64,000 nt of DNA from JAFAHD01 sp035654355 (GCA_035654355.1 DASRXC010000168.1:32009-96008), one strand, 5' to 3'. Shown: positions 16,511-26,034, numbered from the stretch's first letter. Notes: a model not told the origin generated them from the letters alone. Program-made: numbers and translations.

Positions 16511-17371
16511 CTAGAGCGACGTCGCGAATGCCTGTTCGGCGTGATAGGAAGAGCGGACCAACGGTCCTGAGACTACCTGATGGAATCCCATCGGCTTGAT
16601 CGACTCTGCGAACCAACGGAACTTCTCGGGGTTGACGTAGCTAACCACGTTCAGATGCCGCTTCGTGGGCTGCAGATACTGCCCTAAGGTCAAGATGTCG
16701 ACGCCGACAGCGCGAAGATCGCGCGCAGCCTGAAGCACGTCTTCATCGGTTTCGCCCAAACCGAGCATCATGCCAGACTTCGTGAACTTGTTTGGTCGCA
16801 TCTGCTTCGCATTGGCAAGCACCGCGAGCGACTGGTCGTAGGCGCAGCGCCGGTCACGCACGTGCGGCGTAAGCACTCGCGTCGTTTCGACATTATGCGC
16901 GAAGACGTCCGGTTCGGCGTCGATGACCGTCTTGAGCGCCGCGACGTCGCCGCGATAATCCGACGTCAAGACTTCGATCTTCACGTGCGGCGTGCGGTGC
17001 CGAATAGCGCGGATCGAGTCGGCCATCTGTTGCGCGCCGCCGTCTGGAAGGTCGTCGCGGTCGACACATGTGATCACCGCGTAATTGAGTTTCAAGTCTT
17101 CGATCGACTTCGCGAGCTTGAACGGTTCGAGCGCATCCAGCTCGTACGGCTTGCCTGTCTTGACGTTGCAGAAACGGCAGCCGCGCGTGCAGGTGTCGCC
17201 AAGGATCATGAACGTCGCGGTGCCGACGCCCCAGCACTCAGCGATATTCGGGCACATCGCTTCCTGGCACACGGTGTGCAGCGCTCGTTCTTTGACGATG
17301 CCGCGCAGCTTCTGGTAGTTATCGCCGCTCGGCAGCTTGACTTTGAGCCATTCCGGCTTGCGCTGGATCAT
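16511..17371 (-). CDS. lipA: Lipoyl synthase
   Basis: Radical-SAM enzyme of 286 residues that inserts two sulfur atoms into protein-bound octanoyl groups. Both Fe-S clusters are visible: the auxiliary cluster Cys35, Cys40 and Cys46 (CQEAMCPNIAEC) and the SAM cluster CTRGCRFC (Cys61, 65, 68). The RSSYHAEQ at the C terminus holds the serine that ligates the auxiliary cluster. The ATG at 17371 overlaps the lipB stop by four bases (ATGA). Longer in-frame starts upstream lie inside lipB and are rejected. It is the last gene of the dehydrogenase/lipoylation operon. Confidence 0.97.
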   Translation of the reverse strand: MIQRKPEWLKVKLPSGDNYQKLRGIVKERALHTVCQEAMCPNIAECWGVGTATFMILGDTCTRGCRFCNVKTGKPYELDALEPFKLAKSIEDLKLNYAVITCVDRDDLPDGGAQQMADSIRAIRHRTPHVKIEVLTSDYRGDVAALKTVIDAEPDVFAHNVETTRVLTPHVRDRRCAYDQSLAVLANAKQMRPNKFTKSGMMLGLGETDEDVLQAARDLRAVGVDILTLGQYLQPTKRHLNVVSYVNPEKFRWFAESIKPMGFHQVVSGPLVRSSYHAEQAFATSL

Positions 17372-18027
17372 GACGCCGCTGCCTGGCTGGTGACATCGAG
17401 GTCGAATGCGGTCTTCATCGCTTGCAAGAGCGGAGACTTCGCGTCTTGCACAGTGACTTCCCGGCCCAGCTCGCGCGCGATGGACGTGACCGATACGCCC
17501 GGCATGCCGCAGGGATTGATCAATTGGAAGTAGCTGAGGTCCGTGCACACATCGAGCGCGAGCCCATGATACGTGACGCCAGAGCGCACCGCGGCGCCGA
17601 TCGACGCGATCTTCGCACCGTGCACGAACGCGCCGGCGTGATCCGGACGTTGTTGCGCTTCGATACCAAAAGTCGCGAGGGCTTCGTTGATGGCGCGCTC
17701 CATCTTGCGCACGAAGGCTTGCACCTCACGCAGCCGCGGCAACTTGAAGATCGGATAGGCGACGAGTTGGCCGGGTCCGTGGTACGTGAGATCTCCACCG
17801 CGCTCGATCTCGTAGTATTCGACGCCGCGCCTGCGCAGCTCGTCCTGCGAAACCAACAGATTCTGGCCTTTGCCGGACTTGCCCATCGTGAGCACCGGCT
17901 CGTGTTCGCAGAACAGCAGCGTGTCGGGGCGAGCATCGGCAACCCGCTCCGCGTGCAAGCGCAATTGAAGATCCCATGCATCCTTGTAGCGGATGCGCCC
18001 GAGATCTTCGAACAGCGCTCGTGTCAC
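17368..18027 (-). CDS. lipB: Lipoyl(octanoyl) transferase
   Basis: Enzyme of 219 residues that moves octanoate from acyl carrier protein to the lipoyl domains of E2 and GcvH. ERGGDLTYHGPGQLVAYPIF, the KIASIG lysine (Lys139) and the nucleophilic Cys173 in NPCGMPGVSVTS are all present. It overlaps the lpdA stop by four bases upstream and lipA by four bases downstream, so lipoylation and the complex that needs it are made together. Confidence 0.97.
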   Translation of the reverse strand: MTRALFEDLGRIRYKDAWDLQLRLHAERVADARPDTLLFCEHEPVLTMGKSGKGQNLLVSQDELRRRGVEYYEIERGGDLTYHGPGQLVAYPIFKLPRLREVQAFVRKMERAINEALATFGIEAQQRPDHAGAFVHGAKIASIGAAVRSGVTYHGLALDVCTDLSYFQLINPCGMPGVSVTSIARELGREVTVQDAKSPLLQAMKTAFDLDVTSQAAAS

Positions 18028-19451
18028 GTCTTTGCGGGGACGGGCGTCGCCGGCGCGTTCGCGATGTGGATCGCGCGCCCGTGCAACACCTCGGCTGCCT
18101 CCATGATCGGTTCGGAGAAGGTCGGATGCGGATGAATCGTCAGCCCGATGTCCTCGGCCGTCGCGCCCATCTCGATCGCAAGCGCGCCCTCGGCAATCAT
18201 CGCTTCCGCCATCGGCGAGAAGATCGCCATGCCGATCAGGAGGTCGGTCTTCTTGTCCGTGATGATCTTCACGATCCCGTCGGAAAGCCCGATCGTGCGC
18301 GCGCGACCGAGCGCCGCTAAACGGAAGCGGCCGATCCCGACGTCATAACCTGCTGCTTTTGCTTGCTCTTCGGACATGCCCACGGTGGCGACTTGCGGAT
18401 CGGTATAGACGCAATTGGGAACCGCGAGCGGATCGTAGGCCGATGGTAATCCCGCGATCACTTCGGCAGCGACAACGCCCTCTTTCATTGCTTTGTGCGC
18501 GAGTAGCGGCGCACCCGTGATGTCGCCGACCGCGTAGATATTTGGAACGTTCGTGCGGCGCGTCGCGTCGACCGGGATGAAGCCGCGCTCGGCCTTGACT
18601 CCGACGCGCTCGAGCTGCAAGCTCGCGCTGCGCGGACGCCGGCCGACGGCGACGAGGATCTTCTCAAAATCCATCGGCTCGCCGATCTCGCCTTCGAAGG
18701 TGACCCGCACTTTCTTACCGACCTCTTGCGCGCGCACGGCCTTGGTCTTTAGGAAGATATTGATGCCTTGCTTCTGCTTGAGCGTCCGCACGAGCAGATT
18801 AGAAATTTCGACATCGGTCTCTGCGAGCGCGCGGTCCATCATCTCGACGACGGTCACTTCGGCGCCGAGCCGTTTGTAGATCGTCGCGAACTCGAGACCG
18901 ATCACGCCCGCGCCAAGGATTAAAATGCTCTTGGGAATCTCGTTGAGCGTGACCGCGTCATCCGAGTTGAGGATCTGGATACTGTTGCGCTCGAAACCCG
19001 GCAGTGCGATCGGCTCGGAACCGGTGGCGATCACGAAGTTGTCGGCGAAGATCTGCTCGGCGCGGCCATCCTGCTTCTTCACGCGCACGCTCTTGTCGTC
19101 GACGAACTCGACATCGCCGGTCATCGATTCGACCTTGTTGACCTTGAACAGCGTCGCGATGCCGTTCACGAGGTCATCGATCATCTTCGACTTCCATTGA
19201 TTGAGCTTGCCGAGGTTGACGTCCGGCTCACCGAACTCAATGCCCATCGCCGAGACCTCGTGAGCCGCCGCGATGACCTCGCCGATGTGGAGCAATGCCT
19301 TGCTCGGCATGCAGCCCCAGTTGAGGCACACGCCGCCGAGCCGCTCCCGCTCGATGCAAAGAACGTTTTTCTTGAGCTGCCCGAGCCGGATCGCCGCGGT
19401 GTAACCGCCCGGGCCGCCACCGATGACGATCGCATCGTACTTCGTGGGCAT
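18024..19451 (-). CDS. lpdA: Dihydrolipoyl dehydrogenase (E3)
   Basis: FAD enzyme of 475 residues that reoxidises dihydrolipoyl groups and makes NADH. The FAD site IGGGPGGYTAAIRLGQ is followed by the redox disulfide GVCLNWGCMPSKAL (Cys42 and Cys47). The NAD-binding loop LGAGVIGLEFATIYKRLGAE and the C-terminal His-Glu dyad region (HPHPTFSEPIMEAA) are intact. It begins three bases after the E2 stop. Slightly unusual is an Ala/Pro-rich tail of about 10 residues. Confidence 0.97.
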   Translation of the reverse strand: MPTKYDAIVIGGGPGGYTAAIRLGQLKKNVLCIERERLGGVCLNWGCMPSKALLHIGEVIAAAHEVSAMGIEFGEPDVNLGKLNQWKSKMIDDLVNGIATLFKVNKVESMTGDVEFVDDKSVRVKKQDGRAEQIFADNFVIATGSEPIALPGFERNSIQILNSDDAVTLNEIPKSILILGAGVIGLEFATIYKRLGAEVTVVEMMDRALAETDVEISNLLVRTLKQKQGINIFLKTKAVRAQEVGKKVRVTFEGEIGEPMDFEKILVAVGRRPRSASLQLERVGVKAERGFIPVDATRRTNVPNIYAVGDITGAPLLAHKAMKEGVVAAEVIAGLPSAYDPLAVPNCVYTDPQVATVGMSEEQAKAAGYDVGIGRFRLAALGRARTIGLSDGIVKIITDKKTDLLIGMAIFSPMAEAMIAEGALAIEMGATAEDIGLTIHPHPTFSEPIMEAAEVLHGRAIHIANAPATPVPAKT

Positions 19452-19454
19452 ATT

Positions 19455-20801
19455 TCAGCCCTCCATAAGCATGACGTCGGGCGCTGCGAGCGCGGCGGCG
19501 ACGTCTTTGACGAACTGTGCGGCGATCGCGCCGTCGACAACGCGGTGGTCGAACGAAATAGACAGGTACGTCATCTGGCGGATCACGATCTGGCCATCGC
19601 GCACGACCGGACGCGGTTGGATCGAGTGTGTGCCGAGGATGCCGACCTCGGGCCAATTGATGACCGGGAAGGTGAACAACCCGCCGACCGAACCGACATT
19701 GGTGATCGTGAACGTGCCGCCCGTGATCTCTTCGTGCGAAAGTTTGCCCGCGCGCGCTTTTTCGGCAAGCTCCGCGATCTCGTGCGCGAGCTCGAAGATC
19801 GTCTTATGGTCGGCCTGGTGGATGACCGGTACGACAAGCCCCGCATCGGTGTTGGCCGCGATACCGATGTTGTAATCTTTCTTGAGGATGATCTCGTGTT
19901 TCTCGTCGTCGAGCGACGCGTTCATGAACGGGTGGCGCTTGAGCGCCGCGCACGCAGCCTTGACGAAGAACGGCAGGTACGTCAGCTTGATGCCGCGCTC
20001 GGCAGCCGCCTCTTTGGCGCGCGCACGCATGGCGACCAGTTCGGTGACATCGGCTTCATCGACATGCAGCGTGTGCGCAGCAGTGTGCTTGCTGTGCACC
20101 ATGTGGTCGGCGATGACGCGGCGCAAGCCGCGCAGCGGCACGCGTTCAGTCTCGCCCGTCGGCGGCGGCAGCACGCGCGCGGGAACGGACGGTCGAGCGG
20201 TTTCCGGTCCGCGTGCGGGCGCAGCGCCGCCGGCGGCGGCGACGCGTTCGACATCCTCACGCCGTATGCGCCCGCCTTCACCGCTGCCGCGCACACGATT
20301 GAGATCGACGCCTTTCTCGCGCGCGAACTTGCGAATCGCAGGCGCGGCGAGCGGCCGGCCGCCCGGACCAAGCACCGCGCTTTCGGACGCGGCGATTGCA
20401 CCGGCTTGTCCGTTGCCCGCACCGGTCGTGCCCTTACTAGAAGAAGCTTCTTGCGCTTTGACGGGTTTCGCCGGCTCCGTCTTGGATGGCTCGGCTTTGA
20501 CAGCGGGCTCTTCGCGTTTGGCTTGAGCGGGCGCCGCTGCGGTGTGATCGTCGAGCGTCTCGCCTTCTTTGCCGAAGATGGCGATCGGCTTGCCGATGGG
20601 AACGACTTCGCCTTCCTTCGCGACTTGCTTGAGCAAGATGCCTTCATAGGGTGACGGCACTTCGACCGTCACCTTGTCGGTCATAACCTCGACGAAGGGC
20701 TGGTCTTGCTTGACATGCTCGCCTTCCTTGACGAGCCACTTGACGATCTCGCCTTCGATGACCGACTCGGCCAGTTCGGGCATCTCGTATTCGACGGGCA
20801 T
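19455..20801 (-). CDS. Dihydrolipoamide acyltransferase (E2) of a 2-oxo acid dehydrogenase complex
   Basis: Core subunit of about 448 residues. A single lipoyl domain occupies 1-77 with the lipoyl-lysine in VMTDKVTVEVPSP (Lys43). A Lys/Glu/Pro/Ala linker leads to the peripheral subunit-binding domain (APAIRKFAREKGVDLNRV, about 160-177), and the catalytic domain ends with DHRVVDGAIAAQFV, which carries the active-site His and Asp. ATG at 20801 follows GAGGAA; an in-frame start at 20924 would overlap E1beta. The lipoyl region looks like branched-chain complexes while E1alpha looks more like pyruvate dehydrogenase, so I leave the acyl group open. Confidence 0.93.
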   Translation of the reverse strand: MPVEYEMPELAESVIEGEIVKWLVKEGEHVKQDQPFVEVMTDKVTVEVPSPYEGILLKQVAKEGEVVPIGKPIAIFGKEGETLDDHTAAAPAQAKREEPAVKAEPSKTEPAKPVKAQEASSSKGTTGAGNGQAGAIAASESAVLGPGGRPLAAPAIRKFAREKGVDLNRVRGSGEGGRIRREDVERVAAAGGAAPARGPETARPSVPARVLPPPTGETERVPLRGLRRVIADHMVHSKHTAAHTLHVDEADVTELVAMRARAKEAAAERGIKLTYLPFFVKAACAALKRHPFMNASLDDEKHEIILKKDYNIGIAANTDAGLVVPVIHQADHKTIFELAHEIAELAEKARAGKLSHEEITGGTFTITNVGSVGGLFTFPVINWPEVGILGTHSIQPRPVVRDGQIVIRQMTYLSISFDHRVVDGAIAAQFVKDVAAALAAPDVMLMEG

Positions 20802-20830
20802 GTTCGTTCCTCGATTCGCGCGTAGACGAA

Positions 20831-21829
20831 TTAGAAGTTGAGCGTCTTCTTGATCCCGCGCACCAGGCGCTCGACGTTGGGCATGTATGCCTTCTCGAGC
20901 GCGTATGGGAACGGTGTATCCCACCCGGTCACGCGTACGATCGGGCCTTCGAGATGCTCGATCGCGTTTTCAGCCAAGAATGCGGCGATCTCGCCCATGT
21001 AGCCGCCGATGCGCGGCGCCTCTTGCAGCAGCACCGCGTGGCCTGTTTTGGCGACGGACGCAAGGATGGTTTCGGTGTCGTACGGTTGCAGCGTGCGCAG
21101 GTCGATCACTTCGACTTCCACGCCTTCCTTTTCCATGGCGACCGCGCCCTCTTGGGCCAGCGGCACCATTGCGCCGTACGCGATGACGGTTGCGTGCTTG
21201 CCGTCGCGCACGATCGACGCTTTGCCAAGCGGCACTTCGTACGCGCCCTCAGGAAGCTCACTCTTCACGGTACGATAGATCTTCTTCGGTTCCATGAAGA
21301 GGACTGGATCGTCGTCGCGGATCGACGAGATGAGCAATCCCTTGGCATCGTATGGATTGCTCGGCACGACAACCTTGATGCCGGGCGTTGCGACGTAGTA
21401 CGCCTCCGGGGATTGCGAGTGGTAGCTGCCGCCGCGCACGCCGCCGCCGTATGGCGAGCGCACGACCATCGGCACCTTGAACTCGCCGGCCGAACGATAG
21501 CGCAGCTTCGCGGCCTCCGAGACGAACATGTCAAAGCCGGGATACAGGAAATCGATGAACTGGATCTCGGCGACCGGGCGCAGTCCGTACAGCGCCATGC
21601 CGATCGCCGCGCCGATGATACCGAGCTCGGCGAGCGGCGTATCGATGACGCGCTCCTTGCCGAACATGTCGATGAGCCCTTCGGTCACCAAAAAGACGCC
21701 GCCGCGGATGCCGATGTCCTCGCCGAGCGTGACGACGCTGTCGTCGCGCGTCATCTCGTCGATGAGCGCTGAGCGAATCGCCTGCACCATCGTGAAGGCT
21801 TGTTTCTTTTCTGCTTGGACGGTTGCCAT
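20831..21829 (-). CDS. 2-oxo acid dehydrogenase E1 beta subunit
   Basis: Subunit of 332 residues that forms the thiamine-diphosphate active site together with E1alpha. Typical segments are MVQAIRSALIDEM, TLGEDIGIRGGVFLVTEGL with the catalytic Glu of the TPP ring contact, AELGIIGAAIGMALYGLRPVAE, QSPEAYYVATPGIKVVVPSNP and the C-terminal VTGWDTPFPYALEKAYMP. It sits 18 bases after the E1alpha gene, whose stop codon is part of an AGGAGG sequence. Substrate may be pyruvate or branched-chain 2-oxo acids. Confidence 0.93.
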   Translation of the reverse strand: MATVQAEKKQAFTMVQAIRSALIDEMTRDDSVVTLGEDIGIRGGVFLVTEGLIDMFGKERVIDTPLAELGIIGAAIGMALYGLRPVAEIQFIDFLYPGFDMFVSEAAKLRYRSAGEFKVPMVVRSPYGGGVRGGSYHSQSPEAYYVATPGIKVVVPSNPYDAKGLLISSIRDDDPVLFMEPKKIYRTVKSELPEGAYEVPLGKASIVRDGKHATVIAYGAMVPLAQEGAVAMEKEGVEVEVIDLRTLQPYDTETILASVAKTGHAVLLQEAPRIGGYMGEIAAFLAENAIEHLEGPIVRVTGWDTPFPYALEKAYMPNVERLVRGIKKTLNF

Positions 21830-21847
21830 GATCTCTTGCCGCGCCTC

Positions 21848-22948
21848 CTACGACACGCCGAGCTCGGCGGCGAGTTCCGCGCGCTCTGCTTCGAGATGAG
21901 GTGTTCGTTTTGCGTAAACGTAGTCGAGCACGGTCAGCGGTTCAGGCACCGAGCTGGCCTCGGCCTTTGCGAATTCCTCAGCGACTTCGGCCTTGACCTC
22001 ATCGAGAAGCTTCTGCTCTTTGGCATCATCCCACAGCTTCTTCCCGACTAAAAACGCACGGAAGCGGTTGATAGGATCGCGTTGCGTGCGCCACATCTCC
22101 AGCTCACCCTTCGGGCGATAGCGCGTGTCGTCGTCCGCGGATGAGTGCGGACCATAACGATACGTGTAGGCCTCGATGAGCGTCGGACCGCCGCCCGCGC
22201 GCGCCTTGTCGGCGGCGAGCTTGGTCACGCCATATACCGCAAGAATGTCATTGCCGTCGACCAGGTAGCCGTCCATGCCGTACGCGCGGGCCTTTTCGGC
22301 GATCGTCTTCGTGTGTGTCTGCTCTTCGAGACGCACTGAGATCGCGTATTGGTTGTTCTGACAGAAGAAAATGACCGGCGAGCCATAGACCGCCGCGAAG
22401 TTCAATCCGACATGGAAGTCGCCTTCGCTGGTCGCGCCATCACCGAAATACGTGATCGTGAGATCCTTCGTCTTGCGATAGCGCTGCGCCATAGCGGTGC
22501 CCACTGCCTCGGTGATCTTGTTGCCGACCGTCGATGACGGCGGCACGATGTGTAACTCGTTGCTGCCCGAGCCGTGCGGCATCATGCGTCCTTGCGTGGG
22601 GTCGAGCATGCGCCCGAGCACGTGCGCGAACCACTGCGAGCCCTTGAGGCCCTTCACCAACTGGCTTCCCTGCGAGCGATGATCGCCATATATCCAGTCG
22701 GCCTTCGTCAGCACGAGCGCGCTGCCAACCTGCGACGCCTCTTGCCCCGAGACCTGAGCGTAGAATCCCGCGCGGCCTTGGCGAACGAGGATGTAGCCGC
22801 GGTCATCGACGGCGCGGACGAACACCATCCAGCGATACATCACTAACAACTGCTCGTTGGTCAGTCCGAGCGATGCGATGTCGCCGACGGGCTTACCGTC
22901 GTACTCCAAGAACTTGATCGGGGTGTCGGTAAAGGGCTTGATATCCAT
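21848..22948 (-). CDS. 2-oxo acid dehydrogenase E1 alpha subunit
   Basis: Subunit of 366 residues, first gene of the six-gene operon. RQGRAGFYAQVSGQEASQVG is the conserved N-terminal region, and GDGATSEGDFHVGLNFAA with a following CQNNQYAIS forms the thiamine-diphosphate/Mg motif. The phosphorylation-loop-like YRYGPHSSADDDTRYR is present. The order E1alpha-E1beta-E2-E3 followed by lipB and lipA gives a self-contained module. No clear Shine-Dalgarno sequence precedes the ATG. The 190 bases upstream, shared with the divergent acyl-CoA synthetase gene, must hold both promoters. Confidence 0.93.
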   Translation of the reverse strand: MDIKPFTDTPIKFLEYDGKPVGDIASLGLTNEQLLVMYRWMVFVRAVDDRGYILVRQGRAGFYAQVSGQEASQVGSALVLTKADWIYGDHRSQGSQLVKGLKGSQWFAHVLGRMLDPTQGRMMPHGSGSNELHIVPPSSTVGNKITEAVGTAMAQRYRKTKDLTITYFGDGATSEGDFHVGLNFAAVYGSPVIFFCQNNQYAISVRLEEQTHTKTIAEKARAYGMDGYLVDGNDILAVYGVTKLAADKARAGGGPTLIEAYTYRYGPHSSADDDTRYRPKGELEMWRTQRDPINRFRAFLVGKKLWDDAKEQKLLDEVKAEVAEEFAKAEASSVPEPLTVLDYVYAKRTPHLEAERAELAAELGVS

Positions 22949-23140
22949 GGAAAAAGGGGTTGCCTCCGCAACGCAGGGGTTTCGACAGACTATTTTGTCG
23001 AGTTCGCCCTTCTTTGGATATCGACCATTCCCTCCGCTTGGCGGAAGTTCACGAGCTCGCGTTGAGCAAAGGTCGAGGTGCTCGAATCAGCATATCCCTC
23101 TGTTGAATTTTTCTTTTCGCCTCGCGGGAGAAACCCATCA

Positions 23141-24787
23141 ATGCTAGCGCGCACGCCTAACATGAGCGACTACGAGTCGGCGCGACGGACGTTCAGCCTC
23201 GACGTGCCGGCTGACTTCAATTTCGCGTCAAACGTGATCGATGGTTGGGCGCAAGACCCGCGCAAACTCGCGATGGTGTGGACCGGCGAGTCGGGTGAGC
23301 GGCGCGATTTCACATTCGAGCACTTCTCCCACGCGTCGTCACGGCTGGCCAACGCGCTAGACTCGCTCGGCGTGCGAGCAGGCGAATGCGCGCTGCTCGT
23401 TGCATCGCGAATCCCGCAGTGGTGGGAAGCACTGCTCGGCTGCATGCGTGCAGGAGTGATTCCGGTTCCCGGCACGACGCTGCTCACGCCGAAAGACTTC
23501 GTGTATCGTGCGAATACCGCGGGCGCTGTCGCTGCGTTCGTCGACGAAGCGAATCTAGCCAAGCTGCTCGAGGTGCGCGATCAGTGCCCGACGCTTAAGA
23601 ACATCATCGTGTTCGGTCCGGCGCAGCAGGGCGCTCAGTCGTTTTCCGATCTGATCTCGCAGGCGGCGCCTGTCTATCGAGGCCGGCGCACGAAGTCATC
23701 CGATCCCGCGCTGATATACTTCACGTCGGGCACGACCGGCAATCAGAAGATGGTCCTGCACACGCAAGCGTCGTATCCGCTCGGCCACACGATTACGGGG
23801 AAGTTCTGGCTCGATCTCGGTCCCGATGACCTGCACTGGAACCTCTCGGACACCGGCTGGGCGAAGGCTGCGTGGAGCAGCGTGTTCGGTCCCTGGATCT
23901 GCGGGAGCGCGATCTTCGTCAACAACACGGGCGGAAAGTTCAACGCCGCTCAAACGCTGCAGCTGCTCGAAGAATATCCGATCACCACGCTGTGTGGACC
24001 GCCGACAGCGTATCGCATGCTCGTGTTGGAGGCGCTCGAGCGTTTCAAGCCAAAGGCGCTGCGGCATTGCGTCGCCGCGGGTGAGCCGCTCAACCCGGAA
24101 GTGATCGAGACATGGCAGCGGCACACCGGCATGACGATCCGCGATGGCTACGGGCAGACCGAAACCGTGTTGCTTTGCGGCAACTTTCCACCGCTGACGG
24201 TCAAACCAGGATCGATGGGCAAGCCGTCGCCCGGCTTCGAGATCGGCGTGATCGATCACGACGGCTCCGTCTTGCCGCCGGGCAAAGAGGGCGATATCGC
24301 GGTGCGCGTTTCGCCCGTGCGGCCGGTCGGTTTGTTCAAAGAGTATTGGAAAAACCCGGAGGAGATGGCGAAATCGTTCCGCGGCGATTGGTACATCACG
24401 GGCGACCGCGCGTACGTCGACGAAGACGGCTACTTCTGGTTTGTCGGACGCGGCGACGACGTCATCAATTCGGCCGGCTACCGCATCGGTCCGTTCGAAG
24501 TTGAGAGCGCGCTCATCGAACATCCCGCGGTCGCCGAGTCAGCGGTAGTCGCGTCACCCGACGAAATGCGCGGAGAAGTCGTCAAAGCGTTCGTCGTGCT
24601 CGCGCCTGGCCATAGCGCTTCGGATGCGCTCGGGGCGGAACTTCAAGAGCACTGCAAGCGATTGACTGCTCCCTACAAATACCCGCGCGAGATTGAGTTT
24701 GTGGGCGAATTGCCCAAGACGATCTCCGGTAAGATTCGGCGTGTCGAGTTGCGCGAACGCGAAAAACAGCGCAAGGCCGGCGCATGA
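23141..24787 (+). CDS. AMP-forming acyl-CoA synthetase (medium-chain/short-chain type)
   Basis: Ligase of about 548 residues that activates a carboxylic acid to its CoA thioester through an acyl-AMP. The ATP loop YFTSGTTGNQKMVLH (about 187-201), SDTGWAKAAWSSVFGPW, GYGQTETVLLCG and the hinge region DGYFWFVGRGDDVINSAGYRI are all intact, and the catalytic lysine is in TISGKIRR near the C terminus. Closest in pattern to ACSM-like medium-chain enzymes. Start codons at 23078, 23141 and 23162 are possible; 23141 has GGGAG at a spacing of 10. Expressed divergently from the dehydrogenase complex and upstream of two small genes. Confidence 0.9.
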   Translation: MLARTPNMSDYESARRTFSLDVPADFNFASNVIDGWAQDPRKLAMVWTGESGERRDFTFEHFSHASSRLANALDSLGVRAGECALLVASRIPQWWEALLGCMRAGVIPVPGTTLLTPKDFVYRANTAGAVAAFVDEANLAKLLEVRDQCPTLKNIIVFGPAQQGAQSFSDLISQAAPVYRGRRTKSSDPALIYFTSGTTGNQKMVLHTQASYPLGHTITGKFWLDLGPDDLHWNLSDTGWAKAAWSSVFGPWICGSAIFVNNTGGKFNAAQTLQLLEEYPITTLCGPPTAYRMLVLEALERFKPKALRHCVAAGEPLNPEVIETWQRHTGMTIRDGYGQTETVLLCGNFPPLTVKPGSMGKPSPGFEIGVIDHDGSVLPPGKEGDIAVRVSPVRPVGLFKEYWKNPEEMAKSFRGDWYITGDRAYVDEDGYFWFVGRGDDVINSAGYRIGPFEVESALIEHPAVAESAVVASPDEMRGEVVKAFVVLAPGHSASDALGAELQEHCKRLTAPYKYPREIEFVGELPKTISGKIRRVELREREKQRKAGA

Positions 24788-24878
24788 GCACCCCGTCAAA
24801 CTGTGAGAGGAGACGAATCCCATCAAGCTGACACCCTTCGCTTTCAACAAGATATCCGTCGGACTGTATCGCAACACG

Positions 24879-25475
24879 ATGAGCCCTCCCATCGACGCCG
24901 ACGTGCAAGGCGATCTCTTGCGCGAACTGCGTCATGGGTATCCGTCGCTCACGCAGATCCCCAATGGCGTTCTGTTCAGCGATCCGGCGAAGGGGCGCGC
25001 GATGATCATCGATCAGACACACGTCGAGGCGTCAGAGAACAGCCCGCACGTGGCGCCGGCCGCACTCGACCGCTTGATCGATGATTTTCGGGCGGCTGTG
25101 CCGGTCATCGATTTCCAACCGCCTTACCGCGTTCGCGTCGAAGGCACCGGCACGATCCAAGCGCTCGAGGGCGTGAATCCCGCGCAGGTGCTGCTCGCTC
25201 ACGCGCCGCCGCGACTCGCATGGGATCAGATCGGCGGCCGGTGCACGCACGCGTGCGTGCGATATCTATTCACCGACGATGCCGGCATTCAGCGCGACGT
25301 CCACGTCGAGCCGCTGTTCGCGCAGCCCGACAAGTTCTACGTGATGGCGATCTCGATCAATAGCGCCGGTGTGGTCGACTCCTTGAATGCTGCAATGGAG
25401 CAAGCGCACAACGAAGTAGACGTCATCGAGCGCTTGAGCGATCGCATCGTCTCGGATCTCGTGAACGGGGCATGA
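24879..25475 (+). CDS. Conserved-looking hypothetical protein, start uncertain
   Basis: Cytoplasmic protein of 198 residues from the ATG at 24879. I do not recognise the family. The middle has a beta-rich look (YRVRVEGTGTIQALEGV), followed by CTHACVRYLF and DVHVEPLFAQPDKFYV, and a C-terminal helix pair. The ATG has no ribosome site. The frame is open and coding-like upstream to an ATC at 24822, which is placed 9 bases after GGAG, so translation may start with that rare codon and add KLTPFAFNKISVGLYRNT. Its stop overlaps the next gene (ATGA). Confidence 0.65.
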   Translation: MSPPIDADVQGDLLRELRHGYPSLTQIPNGVLFSDPAKGRAMIIDQTHVEASENSPHVAPAALDRLIDDFRAAVPVIDFQPPYRVRVEGTGTIQALEGVNPAQVLLAHAPPRLAWDQIGGRCTHACVRYLFTDDAGIQRDVHVEPLFAQPDKFYVMAISINSAGVVDSLNAAMEQAHNEVDVIERLSDRIVSDLVNGA

Positions 25476-26011
25476 GCTCGGGGGCAGCGTCTCCCGAACG
25501 GCCGCCCGCACTGCATTCGAGCCGGCTCACGCTCGAACCAATCAATCAGGCGCACGCGAGTGCACTGCTCGAGCATCTCCAAGATGCGCGGCTCTTCCGA
25601 TACACGCCGCACTGGTTGCCAACGACACTCGATGAGCTACGCGAGCGATTTGCGATTTTCGAAACCGGACGCTCGTTCAAGGGATCGAAACAGTTTAATT
25701 GGGCAGCCAGACGCGAAGACGATCATGCCTATGTCGGTATGGCGCAGGTGACGTTTCTCGAAGAAGGTCCAATGCTGGGTTATCTGGTTTTCGTGCCGTT
25801 CTGGAAGATGGGATTCGCCAAGGAAGCGGCAGCGGCCGTAGTGGGATACTTGAAGGATGAGCTGAGACTGCCGGCGGTTTGGACGTCTGTCGATGCCGAG
25901 AACGTAGACTCGATCAAGGTCCTCGAATCGCTGCATTTCAAGCGCACCGCAAAGCTACCGTCAGAGCTTGTCAAAGATGGTACAGATTACCGGTACGAGC
26001 GGCAATTCTGA
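25472..26011 (+). CDS. GNAT-family N-acetyltransferase, RimJ/RimL type
   Basis: Acetyltransferase of 179 residues. SSRLTLEPINQAHASALLEHL at the N terminus, GYLVFVPFWKMGFAKEAAAAVVGY as the acetyl-CoA-binding motif A, and DAENVDSIKVLESLHFKR as motif B fit the RimJ/RimL branch, which acetylates ribosomal-protein N termini or small substrates. The pyrophosphate loop reads KMGFAKEA in place of the usual QxxGxG/A, a mild deviation. ATG overlaps the previous stop by four bases. Convergent with the aldehyde dehydrogenase gene. Confidence 0.85.
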   Translation: MSSGAASPERPPALHSSRLTLEPINQAHASALLEHLQDARLFRYTPHWLPTTLDELRERFAIFETGRSFKGSKQFNWAARREDDHAYVGMAQVTFLEEGPMLGYLVFVPFWKMGFAKEAAAAVVGYLKDELRLPAVWTSVDAENVDSIKVLESLHFKRTAKLPSELVKDGTDYRYERQF

Positions 26012-26034
26012 CGCGTTACGGACAGAGGCGGTGA

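Noticed and set aside
19197..20654. Long plus-strand ORF of 485 codons
   Set aside because: It lies antisense to lpdA and the E2 gene, both with complete motifs; its composition (Arg, Asp, Val rich) is typical of shadows in GC-rich DNA.
22949..23140. Riboswitch or T-box ahead of the dehydrogenase operon or acyl-CoA synthetase
   Set aside because: No conserved helices or T-box sequence could be recognised in these 190 bases.
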